64,000 nucleotides of DNA from Salinisphaera sp. LB1 (GCF_003177035.1 NZ_CP029488.1:248001-312000); one strand, 5' to 3'. Positions 24,279-33,767 are shown, numbered from the stretch's first letter. Notes: generated by a model not told the origin, from the letters alone. Translations and numbers: made by a program.

Positions 24279-27200
24279 ATGATTGCTCGATTCGTAAGAC
24301 TGGCGCTGGCCAACCGGGTGCTCACCCTGGTGGCGATCGCAGCCCTGGCCCTGGCCGGTGTCTATTCATTTCAGAATGTCCCGATCGATTCCTACCCCGA
24401 CGTCACACCCCCGATGGTGCAGATCTATACGTCGAGCCCGGGGCTGTCGCCGGTCGATGTCGAGACCCAGGTGTCGTATCCGGTCTCGATCTCGATGTAC
24501 GGCCTGCCCAGGCTGGAACGGGTACAGAGCACATCGATCTTCGGACTGTCCCGGGTCAACGTCTACTTCGAGGACGGCACCGATATCTATTTCGCCCGGC
24601 GGCTGGTCATGGAACGTCTGGCCAAGGCACGACAGCAGATTCCGAAGGGCCTCGGCGAGCCCCAACTCGGCCCCATCACCAGCGGGCTGGGCCGGGTGAT
24701 GATGTATACCGTCGAAAACACCGACCGCAGCCAGCACTCGCCGAGCGCCCTGCGCACCGCCCAGGATTGGATCGTGAAGCCCCAGCTGCGCACGGTGCCC
24801 GGCGTGACCGGCGTGCTGTCGATCGGCGGTTATGAAAAGCAGTATCAGGTCGCCCTCGACCCCAACGCCCTGTCGGCTCGCAATATCACCGTGGCCGACG
24901 TGCGTCGCGCCATCGCCGAGAACAACCGCAACGTCGGCGGCTCGTTCATCAACCGCGGCGGCGAGGAATACATCATCCGCGGCTATGGCTGGGTCGATCC
25001 CGGCGAAAAGGGGCTTGCGGATCTGCGCGAGATTCAGGTGACCGAAAACAACGGGACACCGGTGTATCTCGATGACATCGCCGAGATAGGCTTCGGCCCG
25101 GCCATCCGGCGCGGCACCCTGATCGCCGACGGCGAGGAAGCGGTCGGCGGTTTCGTTCTCAAGCTGATCGGTCGCAACACGCAGGCCCTGCTCGACAACG
25201 TCGAGGCGAAGATCGACACGGTCAACGAGGCCTTGCCGGAAGGCATGCGGGCCAAGCCCTACTATTCCCAGGCCAGCCTGATCGACAAGGCCTCGGCAAC
25301 GGTCGAGGACGCCTTGCTGGAAGGCTCGCTTCTGGTGTTGGTGCTGCTTTACCTGTTCCTCGGCAATCTGCGCTCGACCCTGATCGTGATCGCGAGCCTG
25401 CCCTTGTCGGCCCTGATCGCGTTCATCGCCATGGATTATGTCGGTCTCTCGGCCAACCTGATGAGCCTCGGGGGCCTGGCGATCGGTATCGGCATGATGG
25501 TCGACGGCTCGGTCGTCATGATCGAAAACATCTTTCGGCACATGGAGGAACGGGCGGAAGAAGACGTATCGCACATGCGCCTGGTCGGCGAAGCCGCCGC
25601 CGAAGTCGCCCAGCCCATCACCTTCGCCATCGCGATTATCGTGCTGGTCTTCACCCCGCTGTTCACCTTGCAGGGGACCGAAGGCAAGCTGTTCTCGCCA
25701 ATGGCCTACACCATCTCGTTCGCGCTGGCCGGCGCGCTGGTCATGGCGCTGACCTTCGTTCCGGTGATGGCGTCATTGTTGTTCAGGAGACGCAGCGCAC
25801 ACGGCGAACCCCGGCTCGTGGGCTGGCTCAAAGCCGGCTACCGACCGATTCGCGATGCGGCGATCAAGGCGCCGGTCGCCGTGCTGGGGGCGGCAATCGT
25901 GCTGTTCCTGTCCAGCCTGGCGATCTTCCCGACGCTGGGCACCGAGTTCATCCCGACGCTGCGCGAGGGCACGTTCATGGTGCGCTCGACCCTCCCGCCG
26001 GGCGCCAGTCTGGACAAAGCCAGGGAATACGCCAAACGCGTGCAAACCGTGATGCGCGAGTTCCCGGAAGTCCGGGGTGTGTATTCACGGGTGGGGCGTG
26101 CCGAAGTCGGCGGCGACCCGGAGCCGGTCAACGTCATTGCCTCGCTGGTCAATCTCAAACCCCTAGATGCCTGGGCGAGCGACCGCGACTACGAACAGCT
26201 TCAGACGGCGATGGCCGAGCGCGTGGGCGAGTCGTTGCCGGGTCTGGCTAACAACTTCTCGCAGCCGATCCAACTGCGCACCGACGAGTTGCTCTCCGGC
26301 GTACTCGCCCAGGTCGTGGTGAGCATCTACGGTGACGATCTGACCAAGCTGGCCGACACCGGCCGAAAGATCGCGGCGATTGCGCGCGCGGTACCCGGGG
26401 CAGCCGACGTACGGGTTCAGCAACAAGGTGGCAAGCCACAGATCGTGGTCCGCCCCGATCGCGCCGCGCTGGCACGCCATGGCATTCCGCTCGACGAGGT
26501 CCTGGGTGTGGTCGAGACCGGCATCGGCGGTGCCGCCGTCGGCCAGGTGTTCGAAAACATCCGACGGTTCGACATCTTTCTGCGCTTCGATGAGACGGCT
26601 CGGAACCGGGTCGACGCCATCCGCGACCTGACCTTCCGCACCTCGCAGGGCGCCTTGATCCCGCTATCCCGCGTGGCCGACGTCGAGGTCTACCGCGGGC
26701 CGAAGAAGATCTCGCGGGCCAAGGCCAGCCGGCGCCTGTTCGTGCAACTCAACGTGCGCGGACGCGACATGGGCGGTGTGGTGCGCGATATCCAGAAGCG
26801 CGTGGCCAGCGACGTCGAACTGCCGCCCGGTTATTTCGTGGAATACGGCGGCCAGTTCGAGAATCAGCGGCGGGCGATGGCCCGACTATATGTCGTGGTG
26901 CCGATCACCATGGCGCTGATCTTCCTGTTGCTGTTCATCGCCTTTTCCAGCCTGCGCTATGCCGCACTGATCTATCTCAACGTGCCGTTCGCGATTACCG
27001 GCGGAATATTCGCGCTCTGGGTCTCCGGACTGTATCTGTCGGTGGCCGGCGCCGTCGGCTTCATCGCCGTATTCGGCGTCGCCGTGCTCAACGGGGTGGT
27101 GCTGGTTTCGTATATCAACCAGTTACGCGAGCAGGGGATGTCGATCGACGAAGCCGTGCGTGTGGGCGCCGAGCATCGGCTCAGGCCGGTTCTGATGACG

Positions 27201-27383
27201 GCGACCGTCGCCATTCTCGGCCTCGTTCCGCTGCTGCTGGCCAACGGCATCGGCGCCAACGTGCAGCGCCCGTTGGCGGCGGTCGTCGTCGGCGGGTTGA
27301 TCACGTCGACCTTGTTGACGTTGCTCGTGCTTCCGGCGGTGTATCGCTGGTTCGCCGAGCCGCGCCGGGACATCGACGTCTAA
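24279..27383 (+). CDS. czcA: Heavy-metal efflux RND pump CzcA
   Basis: A 1034-residue RND transporter with the typical layout of 12 transmembrane helices and two large periplasmic loops. The proton-relay/TM4 motif GIGMMVDGSVVMIEN near residues 400-414 fits the divalent-cation branch of heavy-metal RND pumps (VDG, not the VDA of CusA). The loop segment GLSPVDVETQVSYPV near 51 and the ending LVLPAVYRWFAEP are characteristic. Substrates are most likely Zn, Co, Cd or Ni; the motif does not settle which. Third gene of czcCBA, followed by a structured leader before a PII-like remnant. Confidence 0.92.
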   Translation: MIARFVRLALANRVLTLVAIAALALAGVYSFQNVPIDSYPDVTPPMVQIYTSSPGLSPVDVETQVSYPVSISMYGLPRLERVQSTSIFGLSRVNVYFEDGTDIYFARRLVMERLAKARQQIPKGLGEPQLGPITSGLGRVMMYTVENTDRSQHSPSALRTAQDWIVKPQLRTVPGVTGVLSIGGYEKQYQVALDPNALSARNITVADVRRAIAENNRNVGGSFINRGGEEYIIRGYGWVDPGEKGLADLREIQVTENNGTPVYLDDIAEIGFGPAIRRGTLIADGEEAVGGFVLKLIGRNTQALLDNVEAKIDTVNEALPEGMRAKPYYSQASLIDKASATVEDALLEGSLLVLVLLYLFLGNLRSTLIVIASLPLSALIAFIAMDYVGLSANLMSLGGLAIGIGMMVDGSVVMIENIFRHMEERAEEDVSHMRLVGEAAAEVAQPITFAIAIIVLVFTPLFTLQGTEGKLFSPMAYTISFALAGALVMALTFVPVMASLLFRRRSAHGEPRLVGWLKAGYRPIRDAAIKAPVAVLGAAIVLFLSSLAIFPTLGTEFIPTLREGTFMVRSTLPPGASLDKAREYAKRVQTVMREFPEVRGVYSRVGRAEVGGDPEPVNVIASLVNLKPLDAWASDRDYEQLQTAMAERVGESLPGLANNFSQPIQLRTDELLSGVLAQVVVSIYGDDLTKLADTGRKIAAIARAVPGAADVRVQQQGGKPQIVVRPDRAALARHGIPLDEVLGVVETGIGGAAVGQVFENIRRFDIFLRFDETARNRVDAIRDLTFRTSQGALIPLSRVADVEVYRGPKKISRAKASRRLFVQLNVRGRDMGGVVRDIQKRVASDVELPPGYFVEYGGQFENQRRAMARLYVVVPITMALIFLLLFIAFSSLRYAALIYLNVPFAITGGIFALWVSGLYLSVAGAVGFIAVFGVAVLNGVVLVSYINQLREQGMSIDEAVRVGAEHRLRPVLMTATVAILGLVPLLLANGIGANVQRPLAAVVVGGLITSTLLTLLVLPAVYRWFAEPRRDIDV

Positions 27384-27389
27384 CCCTGT

Positions 27390-27566
27390 GGCCTGTAACG
27401 CAAATGCACCGCCCTGTTCCGGCAGGCGTTCAGGCCAGACGCCTTGGTAGCGCCCCTTCTATCAAGGTGTCACCGGCGGCGCCGTTCGCACCGGCGCCGT
27501 CGCCATTCGACCCGCGGGCATCCGGCTCTGTTACCCCCTCAGGCGATGCCCGTGGGTCGTCTTTTC
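27390..27566 (+). promoter_or_regulatory. Structured leader A with intrinsic terminator
   Basis: The region after czcA contains, in order, GGCCTGTAACG (27390); hairpin CCTTGGTAG/CTATCAAGG (27442-27450, 27459-27467) with a C-rich loop; GGTGTCACCGGCGGCG; a GGCGGCG/GCCGTCGCC stem; ATTC; and a terminator (27508-27522 pairing with 27545-27559, 14 of 15) followed by TCTTTTC. The terminator loop holds TTACCCCC, able to pair with GGTAG of the first hairpin. The same order and compensating changes occur at 33602-33767. Next is the remnant ORF at 27593. Confidence 0.6.
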
Positions 27567-27592
27567 ATGCGATAGACAAAGGAGAGACCACC

Positions 27593-27670
27593 ATGAAAGA
27601 AATCAAGGCCTACATTCGTGCGCACTGCAGTCGTAGCGCATCATCACGTGGAAGAGACCGGCGAAGATAA
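27593..27670 (+). pseudogene. Truncated PII-like protein gene (N-terminal fragment)
   Basis: ATG at 27593 behind AAAGGAGAG opens with MKEIKAYIRAH, matching the N-terminal strand of PII-like proteins found behind heavy-metal RND operons. Homology then ends abruptly and a stop comes after 25 residues. The break coincides with a convergent remnant of another metal gene (27603-27692, minus strand), so a deletion probably joined the two. Leader A would have controlled the intact gene. Confidence 0.6.
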
Positions 27671-27692
27671 TGAACCAGAGCAGGCTTCCCAT
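27603..27692 (-). pseudogene. Truncated small membrane metal protein (YHS-type N-terminus)
   Basis: ATG at 27692 with TTGGAGAA upstream encodes MGSLLWFIIFAGLFHVMMRY then DCSAHECRP and stop, 29 residues. The hydrophobic head resembles the N-terminus of small membrane proteins with a GCGAH-like cysteine/histidine knuckle that usually continue into His-rich and YHS domains. The rest is lost at the junction with the PII-like remnant. The 267 bases between it and the DUF4396 gene contain nothing I can assign. Confidence 0.45.
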
Positions 27693-27959
27693 CTTGTTCT
27701 CCAAGAGACTGAGACGTTTGGTTCGCTACCCGAAGTAGAGAGCCTTACCACAGTCTGCGATGGCACCTGAGATCGGTCTTGGCCAGGATCAATCGACGCT
27801 TGGATCGAGGCTGGCCAGATTTCTGTGAGATCTCCGAAAGCAAGGCGACATCGGAAATCTGGCGAACCGGCCCAGCCAGTCTGGGCCATGCCCATCGTCC
27901 AGAGGTCGGTAACGCGCCGTTCCACCTGACCGGGCGTCTCGACGCGCGATGAACGCAGG

Positions 27960-28817
27960 TTACAGACCGCCAAGAAACATGGCGAGAACCAACCCTAGAG
28001 CGAATATGCCGACGGAAAGAACGGTCATTCCGGCAAGCGCGGCGGTCGTCACCGATCTTCCGTCGGGATGGGGCGCAGACACGTTGTCATGATCGAGACG
28101 ATCCCCAGACATGTGATGGTGCCCTGTTCCGGAGGCGTGTGCAGAGGCCCCATCGGCGCGCTCAACGGATGCGCGCACGGTCATCATCCCATGCTTGAGG
28201 TGGCGGGCGACCAGCCACCAGTTCATCGGATAGGCGGTCACGAAGCCGATCAATAAGGCCATCGACATCACGAACCAGAATGCCGGGTGGGACGGGTCCC
28301 GGCCGCCGGGTACATGGGCCATTGCCACTGTCATCACCGGCACCATGCCGGCCATGAGGCAGTTCATGGAAAGCAGTTCGGAAAAGAACGTGCCGGCAAG
28401 GGCACGCGTGTACGAGCCACCGGCCATGCCGCGCATGAACAGCGACTGGAAGATGCTCCAGCCGAACGCAAAGCCCAGCACGTACTCCAGTGCGACATCG
28501 CCATACCCGGACAACTCGACCGACGCGGCAATGACGGCTCCAGCCAGAATGCCGATGCCGTCGCCGGCGACACAATGCATGGTCGATCCGAGGACCTGAC
28601 GCCAACGCGCCGCGGTATAACGCTCGTGCAGACCCGGCAGCGGCTCACGGCAACCGAGCACATATAGGAAGGCTCCAATTGGCCCGGTATAGGCGGTCAG
28701 CAGAACAAATCCCCATTTGAGCACCGGAGACTCCGGCGTCGAACGGATATCGAGACCTACGTACAGCACCGATAGCGCGGTCAGGACAAACCAGAGCAGC
28801 ATCACGCCATCGAGCAT
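27960..28817 (-). CDS. DUF4396 membrane protein (first copy), His-rich loop
   Basis: A 285-residue protein with about six hydrophobic segments. DUF4396 hallmarks: MHCVAGDGIGILAGAVIA near residue 91, FGWSIFQSLFMRGM near 126 and TAYPMNWWLVARHLKHGMM near 205. After these comes a His/Asp-rich loop (ASGTGHHHMSGDRLDHDN near 229-246) and a last helix. The start is ATG at 28817 behind GGGAGGAATT. Function of the family is unknown; it is common in copper/metal islands. The loop suggests metal binding. It overlaps the stop of the upstream small ORF by one base. Confidence 0.83.
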   Translation of the reverse strand: MLDGVMLLWFVLTALSVLYVGLDIRSTPESPVLKWGFVLLTAYTGPIGAFLYVLGCREPLPGLHERYTAARWRQVLGSTMHCVAGDGIGILAGAVIAASVELSGYGDVALEYVLGFAFGWSIFQSLFMRGMAGGSYTRALAGTFFSELLSMNCLMAGMVPVMTVAMAHVPGGRDPSHPAFWFVMSMALLIGFVTAYPMNWWLVARHLKHGMMTVRASVERADGASAHASGTGHHHMSGDRLDHDNVSAPHPDGRSVTTAALAGMTVLSVGIFALGLVLAMFLGGL

Positions 28818-29071
28818 CAGCAATTCCTCCCTGCCACCGCGCCGGGCCAGCGAGCCCCGCGGTAGCATCGCCGGGCGGCCAGCCACCTACCGGCTGGCCC
28901 CGGCGCGCGCCACACGCGGATGGCGTTCAGGACTTTGACCACCGGATTTACTTGAGCATGACGTAACTCGCCGGGCGCTACGCCAGTCGGTAGCTGATCT
29001 TGTGGTCTCTGATGGGCAAACGCGATGCTGGGCAGAGCGACCACCGTCAGGGCAAGCGCGGCGGCTGCCAT
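28817..29071 (-). CDS. Small exported ORF with possible N-terminal frameshift
   Basis: An 84-codon frame starting MAAAALALTVVALPSIAFAHQ, a clean signal peptide. The TGA stop overlaps the DUF4396 start as TGATG, which suggests coupling. The tail is Arg/Trp-rich and resembles no family. Upstream, ATG at 29100 runs through seven A's; adding one A there would join MKKNQPLQRT to the signal peptide in frame. So the gene may have lost one base in a homopolymer, or may start internally. The tail may be out of frame too. Confidence 0.35.
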   Translation of the reverse strand: MAAAALALTVVALPSIAFAHQRPQDQLPTGVAPGELRHAQVNPVVKVLNAIRVWRAPGPAGRWLAARRCYRGARWPGAVAGRNC

Positions 29072-29249
29072 CGTACGTTGTAATGGCTGGTTTTTTTCAT
29101 GGTTAAGCGCTTGGAGAACCTGATTCCTACCGACTCGAACCGGCCGGTCGCCCGATATCGCAAAGAGTGCCGACGATTCTTGCTTGAAAAAAATCGTTTA
29201 CAAGCTTAAATGCCTGTGATCATTCTCAATATCCGAGGCGACTCGCGTA

Positions 29250-29263
29250 TTGATCCACATCAA
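29250..29263. promoter_or_regulatory. FNR/ANR-type box
   Basis: TTGATCCACATCAA matches TTGAT-N4-ATCAA exactly. It lies about 170 bases upstream of the SHOCT-CopA transcription unit. The 28818-29433 interval otherwise holds only the small exported ORF and a second box. Confidence 0.6.
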
Positions 29264-29354
29264 CACAACAGAGCTTTTTCTCGACATCTCCCGAAGGCAC
29301 GACGACGTGCCCCACGCCACGACAGATCGGCACACCAATAGCCGCGATCCTTCC

Positions 29355-29368
29355 TTGACGCAGATCAA
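29355..29368. promoter_or_regulatory. Second FNR/ANR-like box
   Basis: TTGACGCAGATCAA differs from TTGAT-N4-ATCAA at one position. It is 105 bases, about ten helical turns, from the first box and 66 bases before the SHOCT protein start. Oxygen-linked control of the downstream copper ATPase is implied. Confidence 0.5.
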
Positions 29369-29433
29369 GATCGCCTCCTCGTAGCCATGATTCAATCAAT
29401 CCATATCAACCAGGAAGCTTTTGGGGCGGAACC

Positions 29434-29784
29434 ATGACCGGGATCAAGAAACTGCAGGCGACCGCGCTGGCGGTTGCTACGAGCGTGGTTACACCGGCCT
29501 GGGCTCAGACTGGGGATGGTTACTACTATGGCCACGGCATGATGTGGAATGGAGGCTGGAGCGGAATGTTTTTCGGTGGACTGATGATGCTTGTCTTCTT
29601 CGGCGCCGTGATCATATTGGTGGCATTCAGTGTCCGGTGGCTGACGGGAATGGCCAGTCATCAGAGTCACTCGGACACGGGCCCCAAGCCCGACAAGGCG
29701 CTCGATATTCTCAAGGAGCGCTACGCGCGCGGGGAAATAGGCGAGGAGGAATTCCAGGACAAGAAAAAGCATTTGTCCGATTGA
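29434..29784 (+). CDS. SHOCT-domain membrane protein
   Basis: A 116-residue protein with a signal peptide (residues 1-25, VATSVVTPAWAQ), a Tyr/Gly/Met-rich segment (YYYGHGMMWNGGWSGMFFGG), one transmembrane helix (LMMLVFFGAVIILVAFSV) and a C-terminal SHOCT motif (DILKERYARGEIGEEEFQ). SHOCT proteins are short modules of unclear function common in metal islands. The N-terminal HGMMW could bind copper. It starts the unit leading to the NfeD-like protein and the copper ATPase. Confidence 0.8.
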   Translation: MTGIKKLQATALAVATSVVTPAWAQTGDGYYYGHGMMWNGGWSGMFFGGLMMLVFFGAVIILVAFSVRWLTGMASHQSHSDTGPKPDKALDILKERYARGEIGEEEFQDKKKHLSD

Positions 29785-29838
29785 AACGCGCCCATCGCGA
29801 TGGCTTTGATATCGCCCCAGCGCCGCCGGTGATGACCC

Positions 29839-30219
29839 ATGTGTCACATCATCCTGTTTCTGCCATTGCTCGCCTTGCCGGTGTTCTGGCTACTTCCGCT
29901 GGTCTGGGCCATACCGCTTTATCTGACCGCATTGGCCGTGTCGGCGTGGCTGTATTGGATCATGCTTCGCGGCATGCAGCGGCCCGTCATGGCCGGGCCG
30001 GAATCGCTCCTAAACCGTCATGGCCAGGTCACCCAATGTGACGGCGGGTTCCTGATGGTGCAAATCCACAACGAATTGTGGAAAGCCACTTCGGACGACG
30101 ATTCATTACACAATGGCGACAAAATCATCGTCATTGGACGTCACGGCCTGGTCGTGCATGTGAGTCGCGATCGCCTTGATCAACCTGCATCCATAGCATG
30201 CCGAGGACACATGGGATGA
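29839..30219 (+). CDS. Small membrane protein with NfeD-like C-terminal domain
   Basis: A 126-residue protein with two hydrophobic helices (residues 5-42) and a soluble OB-like C-terminus: [19 protein letters not shown] near 66 and [17 protein letters not shown] near 94, which resembles the NfeD C-terminal beta barrel. Its stop overlaps the copper ATPase start as ATGA, so it belongs to that operon. No metal motif is seen. The NfeD likeness is from pattern only. Confidence 0.65.
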   Translation: MCHIILFLPLLALPVFWLLPLVWAIPLYLTALAVSAWLYWIMLRGMQRPVMAGPESLLNRHGQVTQCDGGFLMVQIHNELWKATSDDDSLHNGDKIIVIGRHGLVVHVSRDRLDQPASIACRGHMG

Positions 30220-32495
30220 CCAGCCTTCAAGTCCGGAATCGATCCGATCCGCTGCGACAGCCGGCGCCATCTCGCCCAACGGCGCTCTACATCTGTCCCA
30301 TGCATCCGGAGGTCAAGCAGGGCCAGCCCGGTGAGTGCCCCAAATGTGGCATGACGTTGGAGGCCACGACCCCACCCAAACGCCGCACGCAGTACACCTG
30401 CCCCATGCACCCCGAGATTATCCAGGACACGCCCGGCGATTGTCCCAAATGCGGGATGACCCTGGAACCCATGACCGTTGCCAGTGATACAGACGACGGC
30501 GAGTTCAAGGCCATGAGCCGACGCTTCTGGTTGAGCGTGCCGCTCTCGGCCACGGTGCTGCTGCTGGCCATGGGCGAGATGGTGCCGGGCCTGGGCATTC
30601 GCGATTTCCTGGGGGCCGCCTTCGGCTGGATCCAGTTCGCGCTGGCTACACCGGTCGTGCTCTGGTGCGGTGGCTTCGCCTTCCAGCGCGGCTGGAAATC
30701 CGTCGTCAATGTCAGTCCGAACATGTGGACGCTCATTGCACTTGGCGTCGGGGCCGCCTACGGCTTTTCCGTCTTTGACCTCCTTCTCCCCGATCTTTTG
30801 CCGGCGGCCTTCAAGAGCGCCGGCGGCCACGCTCCGCTGTATTTCGAGGCGGCAGCGGTGATTATTACGCTGATACTTCTCGGACAGGTCCTGGAGACGC
30901 GCGCTCGTGGGCAGACGTCAAAAGCATTGAAATCCTTACTGGACCTGGCGCCACCCACAGCCCGCCGGATCGGTCGTGGCGACGACGAAGAGGAAGTTTC
31001 CGTGGACGCGCTACAAGCCGACGACCGACTGCGCGTGCGGCCCGGGGAAAAAGTCCCGGTGGACGGCGAAATCATCGAGGGCCACTCGACGCTGGACGAA
31101 TCCATGATCACCGGCGAGCCCCTCCCACAGGAGAAGGGCGTTGGCGATACGGTCACGGGTGGAACTGTCAATCAGACCGGTAGTTTCGTGATGCGCGCGG
31201 CCCGCGTCGGCGAGAATACAGTGCTGGCGCGTATCGTGGACATGGTCGCCCGGGCGCAACGCTCGCGCGCGCCGATCCAGGGCCTAGCAGACAAGGTCGC
31301 CGGCCTCTTCGTGCCGGCTGTCGTGGTCGCTGCCATCATTGCCTTTGTGGTCTGGGCGTTGATCGGCCCCGCGCCGGCGCTGGCTTATGCGTTGGTGGCA
31401 GCGATCTCCGTGCTGATTATCGCTTGTCCTTGCGCGCTCGGCCTGGCCACGCCCATGTCCGTCATGGTCGGCGTGGGCCGCGGCGCCCGCGAAGGCGTAT
31501 TGATCCGCGATGCCGAAGCCCTGGAATTGATGGAGCAGGTCGACGTGCTGCTGGTCGACAAGACCGGCACGCTCACCGAAGGCAAACCGAAGCTGGTGGC
31601 GATAGAAACCACGTCAGGCTTTCAGGAATCCGACGTACTGCAATGGGTCGCCTCGCTGGAAAACGCCAGCGAACATCCACTGGCCCGCTCGATCGTGGCC
31701 GGCGCAGCCGAGCGCGGCATCAAGCCGGGGCGTGTCACAGATTTCGATTCCATCACTGGTAAAGGGGTCCGCGGCACCGTGGACGGACACGCGGTGTTCA
31801 TCGGCAACGCCCGCTTGATGGAGGACAACGGTATCGACGCCGCGGCGCTGTCCGATGTCGTCGACAAGCGCCGTGCCCGGGGTGAAACCGTGATGCTGGC
31901 TGCCGTGGACGGCGCTCTCATAGGCGCGGTCGCCGTCGCCGACCCGATCAAGGAATCCACCCACGAGGCCGTGCGCATTCTGCATGATGCAGGCTTGCGC
32001 CTCATCATGCTCACCGGCGACAACGAAAAGACCGCCCAGGCGGTGGCTGAACGATTGAACATTGATGAGGTCCATGCCGGCGCCTTGCCGGAAGACAAGC
32101 ATGCGCTGGTGGAAAAACTCCAGAGCGAAGGACGCAAGGTGGCCATGGCCGGCGACGGCGTGAACGATGCGCCGGCGCTGGCCAAAGCCGACGTGGGCAT
32201 CGCCATGGGCACCGGCACCGACGTGGCCATGGAGTCCGCCCGCATCACGCTGGTAAAAGGCGACCTGCGCGGCATCGCCAAGGCGCGCCGGTTGTCCGAA
32301 CAGAGCATGCGCAATATTCGACAGAATCTGTTCTTTGCATTTATCTACAATGGCGCCGGCGTGCCGGTCGCCGCCGGCGTCCTATATCCACTGATCGGCA
32401 CCTTGCTGTCGCCGATGCTCGCGGCAGCAGCCATGAGTTTCTCGTCGGTGTCGGTAATCAGCAATGCGCTACGACTGAGCCGAACGAACCTTTGA
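30216..32495 (+). CDS. copA: Copper-translocating P1B-type ATPase with two heavy-metal-binding domains
   Basis: A 759-residue P1B-1 ATPase. Instead of HMA domains it has two short His/Cys modules: [20 protein letters not shown] near residue 27 and [20 protein letters not shown] near 66. The transporter core shows CPC in IIACPCALG near 404, DKTGTLTEG near 447, the SEHPLA histidine near 485 and [10 protein letters not shown] near 645. The start is ATG at 30216, overlapping the NfeD-like stop; ATG 30198 is an alternative. It should export Cu(I)/Ag(I). Upstream FNR-like boxes recall ATPases serving cytochrome oxidase assembly, but fixI-type partners are absent. Confidence 0.92.
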   Translation: MTSLQVRNRSDPLRQPAPSRPTALYICPMHPEVKQGQPGECPKCGMTLEATTPPKRRTQYTCPMHPEIIQDTPGDCPKCGMTLEPMTVASDTDDGEFKAMSRRFWLSVPLSATVLLLAMGEMVPGLGIRDFLGAAFGWIQFALATPVVLWCGGFAFQRGWKSVVNVSPNMWTLIALGVGAAYGFSVFDLLLPDLLPAAFKSAGGHAPLYFEAAAVIITLILLGQVLETRARGQTSKALKSLLDLAPPTARRIGRGDDEEEVSVDALQADDRLRVRPGEKVPVDGEIIEGHSTLDESMITGEPLPQEKGVGDTVTGGTVNQTGSFVMRAARVGENTVLARIVDMVARAQRSRAPIQGLADKVAGLFVPAVVVAAIIAFVVWALIGPAPALAYALVAAISVLIIACPCALGLATPMSVMVGVGRGAREGVLIRDAEALELMEQVDVLLVDKTGTLTEGKPKLVAIETTSGFQESDVLQWVASLENASEHPLARSIVAGAAERGIKPGRVTDFDSITGKGVRGTVDGHAVFIGNARLMEDNGIDAAALSDVVDKRRARGETVMLAAVDGALIGAVAVADPIKESTHEAVRILHDAGLRLIMLTGDNEKTAQAVAERLNIDEVHAGALPEDKHALVEKLQSEGRKVAMAGDGVNDAPALAKADVGIAMGTGTDVAMESARITLVKGDLRGIAKARRLSEQSMRNIRQNLFFAFIYNGAGVPVAAGVLYPLIGTLLSPMLAAAAMSFSSVSVISNALRLSRTNL

Positions 32496-32893
32496 CACCC
32501 GGACCCGACCAGCCAGAAACCGCGTTCCTGCTCCAGCACTGTGATGACAGGACGTAAATGTTCATGAGCCCGCTCGAGTCAGTTGATCTGCAGATGGATC
32601 CGTGCTCACTCATCGCATATAAAGTCAAGCAACAAGAAACCATTCATAACCAAAGAATGGAAACGACGCCGACGCTCGGCTTCGAGCGATGCGAAGCGCT
32701 ATCGCACTACTCAAGTTTAACCATCCTCTGTTCCGCGGCAGCCGGCCGGCAAAACCCGGCCGCCGCCGCGGGACCGGCACGAGGTAGGTCCCGGACTCAT
32801 CGGAACGCCTAACGCATGCCCGCAGCCCGAGCCACCATCTCGGGTATGGACTGGATATTGTCTTTCCAGCCCGGCTTAAGCTATTCTTCGCCG
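32496..32893. other. Intergenic region between copper ATPase and CopL-like gene
   Basis: About 400 bases, less GC-rich in the first half, without a convincing gene. A CGGCCGG/CCGGCCG hairpin with loop CAAAAC lies at 32743-32762 without a T-run. The promoter of the CopL-like gene must lie to its right. Confidence 0.4.
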
Positions 32894-33232
32894 ATGTTGC
32901 GCTTAATCGCGATAACCCTTTTAGTCATGCAGGCACTGGTCGCTCAGGCCGGCGTCCACGGGATATCGTGTCTACATAGCCCGTCAGGCGAGTCGCCGCA
33001 ACCTGCCTCGATTACAGCGCATGGCCGCGCCTCGCAACCGGACCAGCCGCCTCGGCATGAGATGGGCTGTTGTGCCACGATCGGCAGCTGTTCGCCCAGC
33101 GCTTTGGCAAGCAATGCGCTTGCGTCCGTCGCACCCAACCCGAGACCGACCTATCCGCTCGCGACGACGATGTCGCGAGCGCAGCTTGGCTTCGTCCGAC
33201 TCCCCTATCGCCCCCCGTCTTTCGCCATTTAA
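32894..33232 (+). CDS. Small exported Cys/His-containing protein, CopL-like
   Basis: A 112-residue protein with a signal peptide (MLRLIAITLLVMQALVAQAG). The mature part has scattered metal-ligand residues: HGISCLHSPSGES near 22, PPRHEMGCCATIGSC near 58-72. Secreted, Cys-containing leaders of this size precede copAB in several proteobacteria (CopL) and modulate copper induction. Here copA/copB follow, but 850 bases away. The ATG at 32894 is chosen because the signal peptide begins there; it has no strong ribosome site. Family membership is uncertain. Confidence 0.55.
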   Translation: MLRLIAITLLVMQALVAQAGVHGISCLHSPSGESPQPASITAHGRASQPDQPPRHEMGCCATIGSCSPSALASNALASVAPNPRPTYPLATTMSRAQLGFVRLPYRPPSFAI

Positions 33233-33601
33233 CTGACGCTCAGCGACGTCTGTGATGTCGCAATCCAGTTAACCCAGGTGCCTCGTGATTGTTGCTGCCA
33301 CGAATCGGTTGTCCATACCGGTTTTCGGGATCGTCTGGCCTTAAGGCCATGGCGAATAGCAATTGCGAGTCGCCATGCGAAAGGCGATCTCCATGACACT
33401 TTGTTCTTCCTTGGCTCAGCAGCCTATTGACGGCGGCATCATCCGAACCAATCGGACCGCCGCGTCCCCTCTCAGCTGCGATCGCACTCGGCCGCGGGTC
33501 CCTGGCCTGATCCTGCCTCTTTGCAGGTGCCGCCAGTAGCGTTTCGGCATCGGGTTGATCACTCAGGCCTGTTTTACCTCACGGTATATCGCTGGTCCGC
33601 C
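33233..33601. other. Non-coding stretch before structured leader B
   Basis: No gene, repeat or clear terminator is seen in about 370 bases. It should contain the promoter for leader B and copAB. Confidence 0.35.
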
Positions 33602-33767
33602 GGGCTGTAACGACATATCGATCTCCGGCGCTGGCGCCCGGTCATCTCGGTAGTCCCCCTGCTACCGGGGTGCCAGCGGCGAGGCCAAATCAACGGTATC
33701 GCCGCTATTCGGCCTTCGGGTACCCCGCCCTGCTACCCCCTGACCGGGTACCCGAGGCCGTCTTTTT
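33602..33767 (+). promoter_or_regulatory. Structured leader B with intrinsic terminator, upstream of copAB
   Basis: Same order as leader A: GGGCTGTAACG (33602); hairpin CTCGGTAG/CTACCGGG (33646-33653, 33662-33669) around TCCCCCTG; GGTGCCAGCGGCG; a GCGGCG/CGCCGC stem; ATTC; and terminator CGGCCTTCGGGTACCC/GGGTACCCGAGGCCG (33710-33725, 33746-33760) with T5 after it. The terminator loop contains CTACCCCC, which is complementary to GGTAG of the first hairpin. Primary sequence differs from A within stems but pairing is kept. Confidence 0.65.

Noticed and set aside
24366-25574. Minus-strand frame of 402 codons within czcA
   Set aside because: Antisense shadow of the RND gene, His/Asp/Gln-rich.
27390-33767. 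Leaders A and B as NiCo (czcD) or yybP-ykoY riboswitches
   Set aside because: I could not place the conserved segments of those aptamers in either leader; a covariance search would be needed to exclude them fully.
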